Source: an uncultured Chloroflexota bacterium
GTDB lineage: Bacteria; Chloroflexota; Chloroflexia; Chloroflexales; Roseiflexaceae
Direction: 5' to 3'
Length of the DNA: 27,904 bases
Assembly: GCA_937876225.1 (NCBI GenBank)
Contig: CALFIC010000142.1
Location: forward strand, 1 to 27,904
Shown: piece after piece, positions 9,081 to 18,039 of the stretch
Numbering within the stretch: position 1 is the stretch's first letter
Layout: every line of letters begins with the position of its first letter
Position numbers and translations under genes: made by a program
The notes under the pieces: model-generated
Told to the model about the DNA's origin: nothing
The model's database searches: none
What the model saw: the letters and a program-made list of their open reading frames with translations, nothing else

Positions 9081-10367
9081 ATGACATCTGCATCAGAATT
9101 CAGCGGATTTGAGACCAAGGCGTTGCACGCCGGTCAGACCCCCGACCCGACCACTGGCTCACGGGCTGTCCCTATTTACCAGACCACGTCGTACCAATTC
9201 AAAGATACCGACCATGCGGCCCGCTTGTTTGGCTTGCAAGAATTCGGTAACATTTACACCCGTTTGATGAACCCCACGACCGATGTGCTCGAGCAACGCA
9301 TCGCCGCCCTCGAAGGTGGCGTGGGTGCTTTGGCACTTGCCTCGGGCCAAGCCGCGCAGACCTTGGGTGTGCTCAACATTGCCAGCGCCGGCGACAACAT
9401 TATTTCGTCGGGTGACCTGTATGGTGGCACCTACAACTTGTTCCGCCACACCTTGCCCAAGTACGGAGTGACCACCAAGTTTGTCGATGCCCGCGACCAC
9501 GAGGGCTTCCGCAAGGCCATCGACAGCCGCACCAAGTTGATTTATCTCGAGTTGGTGGGGAACCCACGGCTCGACATTGTCGACCTCGAAACAATTGCTG
9601 CGATTGCCCACGAGTACGGCGTGCCGGTGATGGTAGATGCCACCACGGCCACCCCCTACCTCTGCCGGCCCTTCGAATGGGGTGCCGACTTGATCGTCCA
9701 CTCCGTCACCAAATACATGGGTGGCCATGGCACCTCGATTGGTGGCGTGATTGTCGATAGTGGCAAATTCAATTGGCGCACTGAGCGCTTCCCCGAAATG
9801 ACCAACCCCGATCCGTCGTACCACGGCTTAGTCTATGCCGATTTGGGTGCGCCGGCTTACATCCTCAAAGCCCGCGTGCAAGGGTTGCGCGACATGGGGG
9901 CCTGCTTGAGCCCATTCAACGCCTTTTTGTTGATCCAGGGCATCGAGACGCTGGCGTTGCGCATGGAGCGCCATAGCGCCAATGCCTTGGCTGTGGCCAA
10001 CCACCTCAAGTCACACCCCAAGGTGGCGTGGGTACGCTACCCCGGTTTGCCAGATCACCCCAGCTATGCTTTGGCGCAAAAGTATATGCCCAAAGGTCAG
10101 AGCGGCATCCTCGGGTTTGGTGTCAAGGGTGGGCGCGTGGCGGGTACCCAATTCATCAACAACCTCAAGATGTTTTCGCATGTCGCGAACATCGGCGATG
10201 CCCGCAGCTTGGCGATTCACCCCGCCTCAACGACCCACAGTCAGTTGACGGCTGATGAATTGACCTTGACCGGCGTGACCGAAGATTTCGTTCGCTTGTC
10301 GATTGGGATTGAGTCGATTGCCGACATTTTGGCCGACATCGATCAAGCCTTGGCGACCATCGGGTAA
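9081..10367 (+). CDS. metY: O-acetylhomoserine sulfhydrylase (O-acetylhomoserine aminocarboxypropyltransferase)
   Basis: PLP enzyme of methionine synthesis: O-acetyl-L-homoserine plus sulfide gives homocysteine plus acetate, in the cytoplasm. The 428 residues are the usual MetY length. Signatures are ETKALHAGQTPDPTTGSRAVP at the N-terminus, VPIYQTTSYQFKDTDHAA, YTRLMNPTTDVLEQRIAALEGG and the PLP-binding lysine Lys211 in HSVTKYMGGHG. The start is ATG 9081 with AGGAG 6 bases upstream (GAGGAGTCAACC). An in-frame ATG at 8997 is rejected because it lies before the riboswitch terminator. metX follows after 24 bases with no terminator, so the two form an operon supplying substrate and catalyst. Its codons are richer in C/G at third positions than its neighbours', suggesting high expression or a different history. 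Confidence 0.95.
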   Translation: MTSASEFSGFETKALHAGQTPDPTTGSRAVPIYQTTSYQFKDTDHAARLFGLQEFGNIYTRLMNPTTDVLEQRIAALEGGVGALALASGQAAQTLGVLNIASAGDNIISSGDLYGGTYNLFRHTLPKYGVTTKFVDARDHEGFRKAIDSRTKLIYLELVGNPRLDIVDLETIAAIAHEYGVPVMVDATTATPYLCRPFEWGADLIVHSVTKYMGGHGTSIGGVIVDSGKFNWRTERFPEMTNPDPSYHGLVYADLGAPAYILKARVQGLRDMGACLSPFNAFLLIQGIETLALRMERHSANALAVANHLKSHPKVAWVRYPGLPDHPSYALAQKYMPKGQSGILGFGVKGGRVAGTQFINNLKMFSHVANIGDARSLAIHPASTTHSQLTADELTLTGVTEDFVRLSIGIESIADILADIDQALATIG

Positions 10368-10391
10368 TTGCAGAGTATTGGAGGCATGCGC

Positions 10392-11510
10392 ATGACCACA
10401 CAGGGTGTAGGAATCGTTGCAACACAGTATTTCCACAGTACCACGCCGTTGCTGTTGGCATCGGGTGACTGCTTGCCGGAATTTACGGTGGCATATGAAA
10501 CGTATGGCACGTTGAATGCCACCCGTGACAATGCGATTTTGCTCCTACATGCCTTGTCGGGTGATGCGCATGCCGCTGGTATCCACCACGCCGACGATCG
10601 CAAGCCAGGCTGGTGGGATGCCATGGTGGGACCGGGCCGGGCGTTTGATACCGATCGATTTTTTGTGATTTGTAGCAATGTACTGGGAGGCTGCAAAGGG
10701 AGCACCGGTCCTACGGCAATGAACCCACAACGCCAACAACGCTGGGCTAGTGACTTCCCCGTCATTACCATCGCCGATATGGTGAATGCCCAAGTGCAGT
10801 TAATTGATCACTTGGGGATTGCCCAGTTGCATGCGGTGGCCGGGGGCTCGATGGGCGGATTCCAAGCCATCGAATGGATGGCGCATCATGCCGAGCGCGT
10901 GGGGATGGCGGTGTTGTTTGCTACCAGTGCCAGCTCACAAGCCCAAGCTATTGCCTGGAATGTGATTGGTCGCCAAGCAATAATGCGTGACCCCAAATGG
11001 CGCAATGGCTACTACGACCCGAGTGAACCGCCGTGTGATGGGCTGGCGGTGGCACGCATGATTGGACACATTACGTACCTGAGCGAACAATCGTTGCAAG
11101 GGCGTTTTGATCTACGTTATCAACACGGGACGACGCCTCGGCACACGTTGGCCGAAGAATTTACGATAGAATCGTACCTTGGCTATCAGGCGATGCGTTT
11201 CAATGAACGCTTTGATGCGAATAGTTATTTGTATATCACCAAAGCCATGGATTATTGGGATGTGACGACTGGGTATGCGTCGTTGGCGCAGGCCTTGGCC
11301 GCTTGGCACAAGCCGACGCTGGTATTGTCGTTTGATTCCGATTGGCTCTATCCCACGGCAGAATCCCAAAAAATCGTGGCTGCATTGCACCTCAATGGCG
11401 TCGATGTAACCTTCCACGAATTACCGTCACCGGCTGGACATGATGCATTTTTGATTGAATCTGACCTTCAAAATCCTATTGTGCGCCAGTTTTTGTTAAA
11501 ACAGTGTTGA
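10392..11510 (+). CDS. metX: Homoserine O-acetyltransferase
   Basis: Transfers an acetyl group from acetyl-CoA to L-homoserine, making the substrate of MetY. An alpha/beta-hydrolase-fold enzyme of 372 residues, the typical MetX length. The catalytic triad is visible: nucleophile Ser153 in GGSMGGFQAIEW, Asp in FDSDWLYP and His in GHDAFL near the C-terminus. Other family blocks are YETYGTLN, LLLHALSGDAHAAG, GWWDAMVGPGRAFDTDRF and CSNVLGGCKGSTGP. The start is ATG 10392, 7 bases after GGAGG (10380-10384); in-frame starts at 10368 (TTG) and 10386 (ATG) have worse spacing. Second gene of the SAM-riboswitch operon. Succinyl-transferring relatives exist, but the pairing with metY favours acetyl. Confidence 0.94.
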   Translation: MTTQGVGIVATQYFHSTTPLLLASGDCLPEFTVAYETYGTLNATRDNAILLLHALSGDAHAAGIHHADDRKPGWWDAMVGPGRAFDTDRFFVICSNVLGGCKGSTGPTAMNPQRQQRWASDFPVITIADMVNAQVQLIDHLGIAQLHAVAGGSMGGFQAIEWMAHHAERVGMAVLFATSASSQAQAIAWNVIGRQAIMRDPKWRNGYYDPSEPPCDGLAVARMIGHITYLSEQSLQGRFDLRYQHGTTPRHTLAEEFTIESYLGYQAMRFNERFDANSYLYITKAMDYWDVTTGYASLAQALAAWHKPTLVLSFDSDWLYPTAESQKIVAALHLNGVDVTFHELPSPAGHDAFLIESDLQNPIVRQFLLKQC

Positions 11511-11533
11511 CTCCCGAAAAGACTACTGTATTG

Positions 11534-11608
11534 CTCCTCGCCTCGGACTCGCGCGCATACGACTGATATTACCGCATGGTAATTCACGTGTGGCGCGGGG
11601 AGTTTTTT
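11534..11608 (+). terminator. Branched terminator after metX
   Basis: Outer stem CTCCTCGC (11534-11541) / GCGGGGAG (11595-11602) followed directly by six T. The enclosed ~50 bases hold their own hairpin ATTACC-GCAT-GGTAAT. It ends the metY-metX operon 24 bases past the stop. The large enclosed region is unusual for an intrinsic terminator. Confidence 0.6.
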
Positions 11609-11613
11609 ATAAT
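11583..11613 (+). promoter_or_regulatory. Possible promoter overlapping the metX terminator
   Basis: A perfect TATAAT (11608-11613) begins at the last T of the terminator run, with a weak TTCACG (11583-11588) 19 bases upstream. It could drive the small membrane peptide and acyl-CoA ligase genes with a leader of about 210 bases. An alternative is TTGTGA-17-TATGAT at 11790-11818, which would leave almost no leader before the peptide's ATG. Confidence 0.3.
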
Positions 11614-11831
11614 GAGAAAAGACGTGGGGCATAGCGGTGAATACACAAATAAAAAATCAATCTGTATGCACAGTTCGTGCAAGTGAGATTACTGATGTGT
11701 TGCTGAGATTATGCTATTAGATTGCGGACGAATACGTAAAACGGTTGGTAGTCGGATAGTTTTGTGGTATGGTGAAATAGAGTAGTGTTTTGTGAAACGC
11801 CTTGTTTTCGGCTATGATAGAGAGGTAACCA
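11614..11831. other. Intergenic stretch, no supported gene
   Basis: AT-rich spacer between the metX terminator and the small membrane peptide gene. A 27-codon frame from GTG 11637 to TAG 11718 lacks a convincing ribosome site and resembles nothing known. No strong hairpin or repeat was seen. It may be a leader of the downstream operon. Confidence 0.4.
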
Positions 11832-12005
11832 ATGCAAAAAATATTCAATATTGTAGTGTTTGTAGTTGGCCTCGTTACTGGGATTATTACCGGTGCGGCG
11901 TTGTTGGCGTATGCGTACCAAGAGGCCGGGTTGTATCCTGCAGATGACGCCACCATCAAATTTATGGCGCGCGAACGCGGTTGGTTACGGGATGATGTCG
12001 AATAA
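11832..12005 (+). CDS. Small single-pass membrane peptide, 57 residues
   Basis: Not recognised as a named family. It reads MQKIFNIVVFVVGLVTGIITG, then a short hydrophobic continuation, then a charged tail (KFMARERGWLRDD). Residues about 4-30 form one transmembrane helix with Gly-xxx-Gly spacing and Ala, followed by a soluble tail of about 27 residues. The ATG has AGAGG 6 bases upstream, and the frame ends 38 bases before the acyl-CoA ligase start, so co-transcription is likely. The good ribosome site, sensible composition and operon position support a real gene. It could be a membrane anchor or a regulator of the ligase; no function is claimed. Confidence 0.7.
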   Translation: MQKIFNIVVFVVGLVTGIITGAALLAYAYQEAGLYPADDATIKFMARERGWLRDDVE

Positions 12006-12043
12006 TTCGTATAGCATAGTTGCGAAATAACAGGAGGTTGACA

Positions 12044-13756
12044 ATGGAGCGACCATGGTTGCGCTCGTATGAGCCGATAGTCCCACATAGCCTAGAATTC
12101 CCCGACGCAACGTTATTTGATACGTTGACGGCGGTTAGCAAAGAATTCCCCCAACAAAATGCCGTCAAACTTATTTTGAGTTATTTGTTGGGCGGGCGGG
12201 TGATGATTGGGATGACGTTGACGTACACCGAATTATTGCAGCAGTCGGAACGCTTCGCTAATGCGTTGTATCAACTAGGCGTGCGCAAAGGTGATCGGGT
12301 TGCGGTAATGTTGCCTAATTCGGTGCATTACGTGATTGCGTTTTTTGCGGCCATGCGCCTGGGTGCCATCGTGGTCAACAATAACCCTACCTATACTGCA
12401 CGCGAACTCAAGCATCAATTGGTAGATTCTGGTGCCGAGACGATTATTGTTTTGAACTTGTTTTATCTGCGTTTGCGGGAAATTCAAGCGGATACCAGTG
12501 TCAAACGAGTAATTGTTTGTTACATGTACGACTTCCTCGGCTTCCCGTCACGCCAACTCGTACGAACCAAACAACGCCGTGATGCGGCGTGGGTCGAAGT
12601 GCAACGTGAGCACGACATTTTCTTTTTTGAGCATCTCGTCAAAAAATATCCGGCCATGGCGCCAGTGGTGCACGTACATCCCGATGATGTGGCGGTATTG
12701 CAATATACCGGGGGGACAACGGGCTTGCCCAAAGCAGCCATGTTGACGCATCGCAATTTGCTGACAAATGCGACCCAGATTGATGCATGGTTTACCACTG
12801 CAGAGCGTGGTGTCGAGAAATTCATGTGTGCTATTCCGTTTTTTCATGTCTATGGATTAGTGGTGGCGATGGTCTATGGCATGAGTATCGGCGCCGAAAT
12901 GCAGATTGTGCCCAATCCGCGGCCTATCGACAACGTGATGAACATCATGCAAAAAGAACGTTCGACGGTATACCCGGGCGTGCCGGCGATGTATATCGGG
13001 ATTGTTAATCACCCCAATGTGGCCAATTACGATTTGCGATCGATTAAGGCGTGTTTGAGTGGATCGGCTGCGTTACCCGTCGAGATTCAAACGAAATTTA
13101 ATGATTTGACGGGTGGGCGCTTGATTGAGGGATTTGGGATGACCGAGCTTTCGCCGGTGTCGCATGCCAATCCGTTGCATGGCGTGTCGAAAAAAGGCTC
13201 AGTGGGTATTCCATTGCCCAATACTGACGCTAAGATTGTTGATTTAGAAACAGGCGAGGATATCGCAATTGGCAGTGAATCGACTGGTGAATTGTGGGTC
13301 CGTGGCCCGCAAGTCATGAAGGGGTATTGGCAACAGCCGGCCGAAACAGCCAATGCGATTACTCCCGATGGTTGGATGCGTACGGGTGATGTGGCTCGCA
13401 CCGATGACGACGGCTATTTCTTTATTGTCGATCGCCTGAAAGATATGATTATCGTCAGTGGTCTCAAAGTATTGCCCCGTGATGTCGAAGAAGTGTTGTA
13501 CATGCACCCCCAAATCCGTGAAGCGGCGGTGGTGGGTGTACCTCACAAAACGCGCGGTGATGACACGGTGATGGCGTTTATTGTGACCCATACCGGCGAA
13601 ACAATCGATACCGAAGAATTAAAAACCTTCTGTCGCCAATATTTGGCTGACTTCAAAGTGCCCCGCCACTATGAATTCCGCACTGAATTACCCAAAACGA
13701 CGGTCGGTAAAGTATTGCGGCGGGCTTTGGTGCAAGAAATGACTGCTACGCAGTAA
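12044..13756 (+). CDS. Long-chain fatty acid-CoA ligase (AMP-forming)
   Basis: Activates fatty acids to acyl-CoA through an acyl-AMP intermediate, for beta-oxidation or lipid synthesis; soluble or membrane-associated. The 570 residues match FadD-type ligases. ANL superfamily motifs in order: P-loop YTGGTTGLPKAAMLTHRN (about 220-237), MTELSPVSHANP, GWMRTGDVARTDDDGYFFIVDRLKDMI hinge region (seen in pieces, Asp-Arg-Leu-Lys), and the catalytic lysine in PKTTVGKVLRR near the C-terminus. The P-loop has PKAAM rather than the common PKG. The start is ATG 12044 with AGGAGG (12032-12037) 6 bases upstream; an in-frame TTG at 12020 precedes that site and is rejected. It follows the 57-residue membrane peptide gene and ends at a strong hairpin. 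Chain-length preference cannot be read from the sequence. Confidence 0.9.
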   Translation: MERPWLRSYEPIVPHSLEFPDATLFDTLTAVSKEFPQQNAVKLILSYLLGGRVMIGMTLTYTELLQQSERFANALYQLGVRKGDRVAVMLPNSVHYVIAFFAAMRLGAIVVNNNPTYTARELKHQLVDSGAETIIVLNLFYLRLREIQADTSVKRVIVCYMYDFLGFPSRQLVRTKQRRDAAWVEVQREHDIFFFEHLVKKYPAMAPVVHVHPDDVAVLQYTGGTTGLPKAAMLTHRNLLTNATQIDAWFTTAERGVEKFMCAIPFFHVYGLVVAMVYGMSIGAEMQIVPNPRPIDNVMNIMQKERSTVYPGVPAMYIGIVNHPNVANYDLRSIKACLSGSAALPVEIQTKFNDLTGGRLIEGFGMTELSPVSHANPLHGVSKKGSVGIPLPNTDAKIVDLETGEDIAIGSESTGELWVRGPQVMKGYWQQPAETANAITPDGWMRTGDVARTDDDGYFFIVDRLKDMIIVSGLKVLPRDVEEVLYMHPQIREAAVVGVPHKTRGDDTVMAFIVTHTGETIDTEELKTFCRQYLADFKVPRHYEFRTELPKTTVGKVLRRALVQEMTATQ

Positions 13757-13760
13757 CGCA

Positions 13761-13829
13761 TCACGAAATGACACCACCCCGCTGCCACCGCGTAGCGGGG
13801 TGGTGTCATTTCGTGAGGAGTGCTTTTTT
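13761..13829 (+). terminator. Perfect 23-bp hairpin with downstream T-run
   Basis: Bases 13761-13783 are the exact reverse complement of 13794-13816, with a 10-base loop (GCCACCGCGT). Six T follow at 13824-13829, 7 bases after the stem. The stem starts 5 bases after the ligase stop. Probable terminator; the gap before the T-run is atypical. Confidence 0.7.
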
Positions 13830-13909
13830 GGTACAATCGAAGCAACCGCAAAAATGTCCACTTGGCGTGGTGCGCTGAATCATCTGTCTGTGTGAGACTG
13901 GGAGTGAAT

Positions 13910-16804
13910 GTGACGAATACGAAAACCGCTCAATTGCGCATGCGCCGTTCGCAACGGATTCGTGTATTGCATCCACTTACCAATGCATTTGATATGCGGT
14001 ATGTGGTGTTACTTGTGTTTGCCGTTATTGCAATGGTATTGGCGTTCCAATCGCCGCCTGCGGTTGACATTGCGGTAGGGTCACTCGGTGATCGTTTGTT
14101 TCTCCAGAGTAGTGCTGGCCTTGGCGCTGCTGACGCAGATAAGTGGTATGGCGACGAATTAAGTAGTGATGCTGCGTCGGGGCGGAGTCGTTGGACGCGA
14201 CAGGTAGCGACAGTAGAAATCCCCTTGTTTGATACTACGTCGGATATTTCGCTGATGGTACGGGTGGCTGGCTGGCCGGCAAATGTGAAGCATGGTGCGT
14301 TGACGCAACCGCGTGTGACGATTCAAGTAAATGGTACGACGACGACGGTATTTACGCCGACCACAGATTTTGCCGATTACTATTTTGTGTTGCCAGCAAC
14401 TTTGGGGCGAGATTCCGCATTGCAAATAAAGATTCAGTCATCTGACGTGTTTACCCAGACCACATCAGGCGCTGACATCCGTCCTAAAGGGGTGCGGGTT
14501 GAGCGCATCGCTGCCGCCACGCCCAACGATTGGGTAGCGTGGGATAATCCGCCATGGTTGCTGTTGGTTGCGGGGATTGTATTTGCGACGTTAGTCTATA
14601 TTTGGGCTGTGATGCTCTTTTTGCGGCCGATGGTGGCTTTGAGTGCGAGTCTGGTGTTATTAACTGGTGTAACGGTGGCACTGGCCTTCCAACGTATATA
14701 TGTCGTTGCTGGGGCGCCCTATCTGTTGGGTGTGATGGTTGTATGGCTGCTATGGTTATTGCGACGTGACGTGGTACAGATGATTGTAGCGTTGCGCAAT
14801 GCCTTCGGGCGCGGGGCGAGTATTGGCCTCGGGTTGATGGTTATGTGCGCTGCGGTGATAACTATGGCGTGCCAATCACTGGGCATAGCGTCATTTTTCA
14901 GGCATCCCAGCTGGCAATTTGGGGCGATCTGGGTAATGGTGATGTTGTTGCTGAGCATTGGGATTTTGCGTCCCGTGGCAGGTATTGCCACATGGCTTGA
15001 TGTGCGTTGGCGCAGCCGCGGTGGGTGGTTGTTTGGCGTGGTGCTCCTAGGAATTGTGGGGCTGGCAGTCTGGATAATCCAAACAGCGCCGTTTATCGGG
15101 CACGCTGATTATGCCGATAACGCGGTGGTGGCACGCAACCTGTTGCAAGGCCGAGGCTGGGTGGTTGATTATGTGACGCAGTTTTATCGGATATATCCTG
15201 ATGTCACGCATCCCCAAGAAACTTGGCCGTTGCTCCAGCCAGTCTGGATTGCAGCGGGGTTTTTGTTGGTAGGTGCGAGTGATGTGGCTGCGCGCATTCC
15301 GAATGTGATTTTTTTGGTTTTGGCGCTGGTACTTGTTTGGCGCATAAGTGTGACGATTTGGGACAAACGAGTTGGCGTGATTGCGGTGATTTTGGCGGCT
15401 GGGAATATTTTTATTTACCGCCAGATGATTTACGCGACCAGTGATTTAGCGTTCATGGCATTTCATTTGGGGGCGATGGGCGCCATTTTTGGCTTGCGTT
15501 TGCCCGTTGACCCACATCGGAATGTGGCATGGTGGCAGACCCGTGTCGTGCGGGTGGTCGGAGCTGGGGTGTGGACGGGGTTGATGTTGCTCCAAAAACC
15601 AGGTAGTGGCGGGATGAGTGCCATCGGGTTTGGTTTGTGGTTGTTATATGAATACCGGGCATCCTTTACTCAGCCGTTGATTACCACGCGTCTCGATCGC
15701 TTGCGCAATAATTTGCGCCAATATACGGAACGCTTGTGGCCGGTCGTGTTATGGGCGTTTGTTGCACTGTTGTGTGTCGCACCATATGCTGAACGGAATA
15801 TGCGCTTGTTTGGCAGCCCTGGTTATACGACTGAACAAACGGATACGTGGGTGCTCGAGTATACCAATTGGGATGCGATTTATCGTGTTTATGCACCAGA
15901 CGGTGGGATTGGCAGTGGTGATATTCCTGACCGGAGCTGGGTATTGCGGTGGGGATTTGATGGCGTAGCGCTCAAAATAATTCACCAAGTGGGGGCGATT
16001 CGTGACTATTTGATGCCATCATTTGGCTTTCTACCTGGGTTATTTCATCCATTTGGTGCTGCCGAAAATGCCACGGGTTTGCTGGCTGATATCGCTTTGT
16101 GGTTTATGTTGCTGGGTTTGGTGGTATGGCAAGACCAATTGAGTGGTATGCTCCGGCGTTTGTTGAGTATCGGATTTGCGCCATACGTGCTGTTCATGGT
16201 GATTTACTGGCATGCCAACGAGCCGCGCTACTGGGTGCCGTTGTTGCCGTGGATGGCGATGTTCGCGGCAGTGGGCATGATTGCGGTCTACGATAGAGCC
16301 CGGCAGTGGTTTAATGGGCGACTCAATGGTGTGGTGTTGGTGGGATTGTTAGTGGTGGTTGGGTTGAGTGTGCAACCGAGTATCACGTATGTCCAAAGTC
16401 GTGCGACCGTCGATGCCCAGATGGTGGCTGCAGATCTCGATATGTATGCTTTTTTGCGTAATAAAACGCCGTTAAATGCGGTAATGATGACGCGAGTGCC
16501 ATGGCAATTGAATTGGTATGCTGAGCGCCCAGCGGTGATGATTCCGAGCGATACAGATGCCCAGACGTTGTTGCGACTAGCCAGTCATTATCAGGCGCGC
16601 TATTTGGTACTTGATGCATTGCAGCGCCCAAATACAGCGACGCGTGCGATGATTGCGGCGATGATTGCTGATACGACAATCGGCATAACGGAAGTCTATC
16701 GCACGCCAGAATATGTAGTAAACGATGCGGGGCGCACATATACGATGCAAAGTGTGGTATATGAATTCCCTAGTGATTATGCTGGGGCAACCCCCATCCG
16801 TTGA
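13910..16804 (+). CDS. GT39/PMT-like integral membrane glycosyltransferase
   Basis: Polytopic protein of 964 residues, probably moving a sugar from a polyprenyl-phosphate donor to an envelope glycan or protein outside the membrane. The first helix (about residues 25-45) is followed by an exported beta-rich segment of about 160 residues, then many helices. HADYADNAVVARNLLQGRGW and TWPLLQPVWIAAGFLLVGASDVAARIPN resemble the first external loop and following helix of the PMT_2/ArnT family, with an acidic residue at the expected catalytic place. The C-terminal ~140 residues form a soluble domain. The start GTG 13910 (MTNTKTAQLRMRRSQRIRV) has GGGAG 5 bases upstream; in-frame GTG 13820 lies in the terminator region. 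A possible -10 TACAAT is at 13832-13837. First gene of a three-gene operon, 8 bases before the GT4 gene. Donor and acceptor are unknown. Confidence 0.75.
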   Translation: MTNTKTAQLRMRRSQRIRVLHPLTNAFDMRYVVLLVFAVIAMVLAFQSPPAVDIAVGSLGDRLFLQSSAGLGAADADKWYGDELSSDAASGRSRWTRQVATVEIPLFDTTSDISLMVRVAGWPANVKHGALTQPRVTIQVNGTTTTVFTPTTDFADYYFVLPATLGRDSALQIKIQSSDVFTQTTSGADIRPKGVRVERIAAATPNDWVAWDNPPWLLLVAGIVFATLVYIWAVMLFLRPMVALSASLVLLTGVTVALAFQRIYVVAGAPYLLGVMVVWLLWLLRRDVVQMIVALRNAFGRGASIGLGLMVMCAAVITMACQSLGIASFFRHPSWQFGAIWVMVMLLLSIGILRPVAGIATWLDVRWRSRGGWLFGVVLLGIVGLAVWIIQTAPFIGHADYADNAVVARNLLQGRGWVVDYVTQFYRIYPDVTHPQETWPLLQPVWIAAGFLLVGASDVAARIPNVIFLVLALVLVWRISVTIWDKRVGVIAVILAAGNIFIYRQMIYATSDLAFMAFHLGAMGAIFGLRLPVDPHRNVAWWQTRVVRVVGAGVWTGLMLLQKPGSGGMSAIGFGLWLLYEYRASFTQPLITTRLDRLRNNLRQYTERLWPVVLWAFVALLCVAPYAERNMRLFGSPGYTTEQTDTWVLEYTNWDAIYRVYAPDGGIGSGDIPDRSWVLRWGFDGVALKIIHQVGAIRDYLMPSFGFLPGLFHPFGAAENATGLLADIALWFMLLGLVVWQDQLSGMLRRLLSIGFAPYVLFMVIYWHANEPRYWVPLLPWMAMFAAVGMIAVYDRARQWFNGRLNGVVLVGLLVVVGLSVQPSITYVQSRATVDAQMVAADLDMYAFLRNKTPLNAVMMTRVPWQLNWYAERPAVMIPSDTDAQTLLRLASHYQARYLVLDALQRPNTATRAMIAAMIADTTIGITEVYRTPEYVVNDAGRTYTMQSVVYEFPSDYAGATPIR

Positions 16805-16812
16805 GGTGAGCA

Positions 16813-18039
16813 GTGCGTGTGTTAATGTTGGCGACTTCTTTTCCCAAATATGCTGGGGATACCACTGCTCCATTTATCGCAGAAATAGCTGCGGGTGTGG
16901 TGGCGCATGGTGTTGCAGTGCGCATATTGTTGCCCCACCATCGTGAATTTTGTCATGATGCCAGCGAACGTGGGGTGGAGTTGCGTACATTTCGTTATGC
17001 GCCGCACCCGAGTTTGGCGTTGTGGGGCTATGCCGAAGCGTTGCAGGCCGATGTGGGATTACGTCAGCGGGCCTTACTGGTTACACCGTTTGCATTGATT
17101 GCATCGACATGGAGTTTATGGCGGCAGGCGCGTGAATTTCGCCCGGACATCATCCATGGCCATTGGCTATTGCCCAATGGTTTGCCGGCCATGGTTGTGG
17201 CGTGGTTGTGTGGTGTACCCCTGGTGATAAGCATGCACGGCTCTGATGTGGCGATGGCTGAACGCACGTCGACTTATCGCCGAATTGCAGGGTGGATTTT
17301 TGAGCGGACGCGCTTTGCGACAGCTTGTAGTGGTGATTTGCATCAGCGGGCGCTGGCGCTGGGTGCTGCCCCCGCGACAACGATTACGTTGCCGTATGGG
17401 GTAGCTGCTGGTGAATTTCGCCCGGAGTTGTACGATCGTGAATGGATTGCCCAGCGCTTCGGGATTGCCACAACTGCACCATTAGTGGTGGCAGTAGGGC
17501 GCTTTGTAACCAAAAAAGGCTTCCATCATTTGTTGCGGGCGTTACCAACGTTACGGGAAATCTACCCACAGCTTCGCTTGCTCCTTGCCGGATATGGGGA
17601 TTTGCACGATCAATACACTGCGATTATTGCGGAACTCGGGGTTGCTGATATGGTTGTCATGCCGGGACAACTTTTACGTGATGAGGTGGCCCGCGTGATT
17701 GCGAGTGCCGATGTGTATTGCGTGCCATCGGTGCATGATGAATTGGGCAATGTTGATGGTTTGCCCAACGCATTGCTCGAAGGGATGGCGGCGGGACGTG
17801 CGATTGTCGCAAGTGCAGTGGCTGGTATTCCCGATGTAATTACTTCTGGCGTACATGGATTGTTGGTGTCCGAAGGGGATGAGGTGCAACTGGCTGATGC
17901 GATCTGCCAGTTATGTGCGAATCCAGAATATGCCCATCATTTAGGAAATGCCGCACGCAATCACGTACGTGATGCCTTGACGTGGTCACAGGTGACTGCG
18001 CGTTTGGTTGCTGGTTATGCAGAGGTATGTGCAAAATGA
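16813..18039 (+). CDS. Glycosyltransferase family 4 (GT-B fold)
   Basis: Cytoplasmic retaining glycosyltransferase of 408 residues, using a nucleotide-sugar donor. The N-terminal acceptor domain starts MRVLMLATSFPKYAGDTTAPF and contains HGHWLLPNGLPA and SMHGSDV. The C-terminal donor domain starts near residue 229 (VGRFVTKKGFHHLLRALP) and contains LLAGYGDLHDQ. The donor-binding E-x7-E motif appears as Asp315 to Glu323 (DGLPNALLE), a conservative change of the first Glu. GTG 16813 is the start, with GAGG overlapping the stop of the preceding gene 6 bases upstream. The next gene overlaps by ATGA. It probably builds a lipid-linked glycan for the membrane enzymes on either side. The sugar is not predictable. 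Confidence 0.88.
   Translation: MRVLMLATSFPKYAGDTTAPFIAEIAAGVVAHGVAVRILLPHHREFCHDASERGVELRTFRYAPHPSLALWGYAEALQADVGLRQRALLVTPFALIASTWSLWRQAREFRPDIIHGHWLLPNGLPAMVVAWLCGVPLVISMHGSDVAMAERTSTYRRIAGWIFERTRFATACSGDLHQRALALGAAPATTITLPYGVAAGEFRPELYDREWIAQRFGIATTAPLVVAVGRFVTKKGFHHLLRALPTLREIYPQLRLLLAGYGDLHDQYTAIIAELGVADMVVMPGQLLRDEVARVIASADVYCVPSVHDELGNVDGLPNALLEGMAAGRAIVASAVAGIPDVITSGVHGLLVSEGDEVQLADAICQLCANPEYAHHLGNAARNHVRDALTWSQVTARLVAGYAEVCAK

Noticed and set aside
9159..9824. 221-codon minus-strand frame
   Set aside because: Antisense to metY in its GC-rich part; explained by the C/G third-position bias of metY.
11637..11720. 27-codon frame (GTG to TAG) in the spacer before the small membrane peptide
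   Set aside because: No convincing ribosome site and no recognisable feature; kept only as a note in the intergenic entry.
13820..13909. Longer start of the first GT39 gene at GTG 13820
   Set aside because: It lies between the hairpin and its T-run, has only a GAG(G) overlap as ribosome site, and its peptide has no family likeness. GTG 13910 has GGGAG at good spacing.
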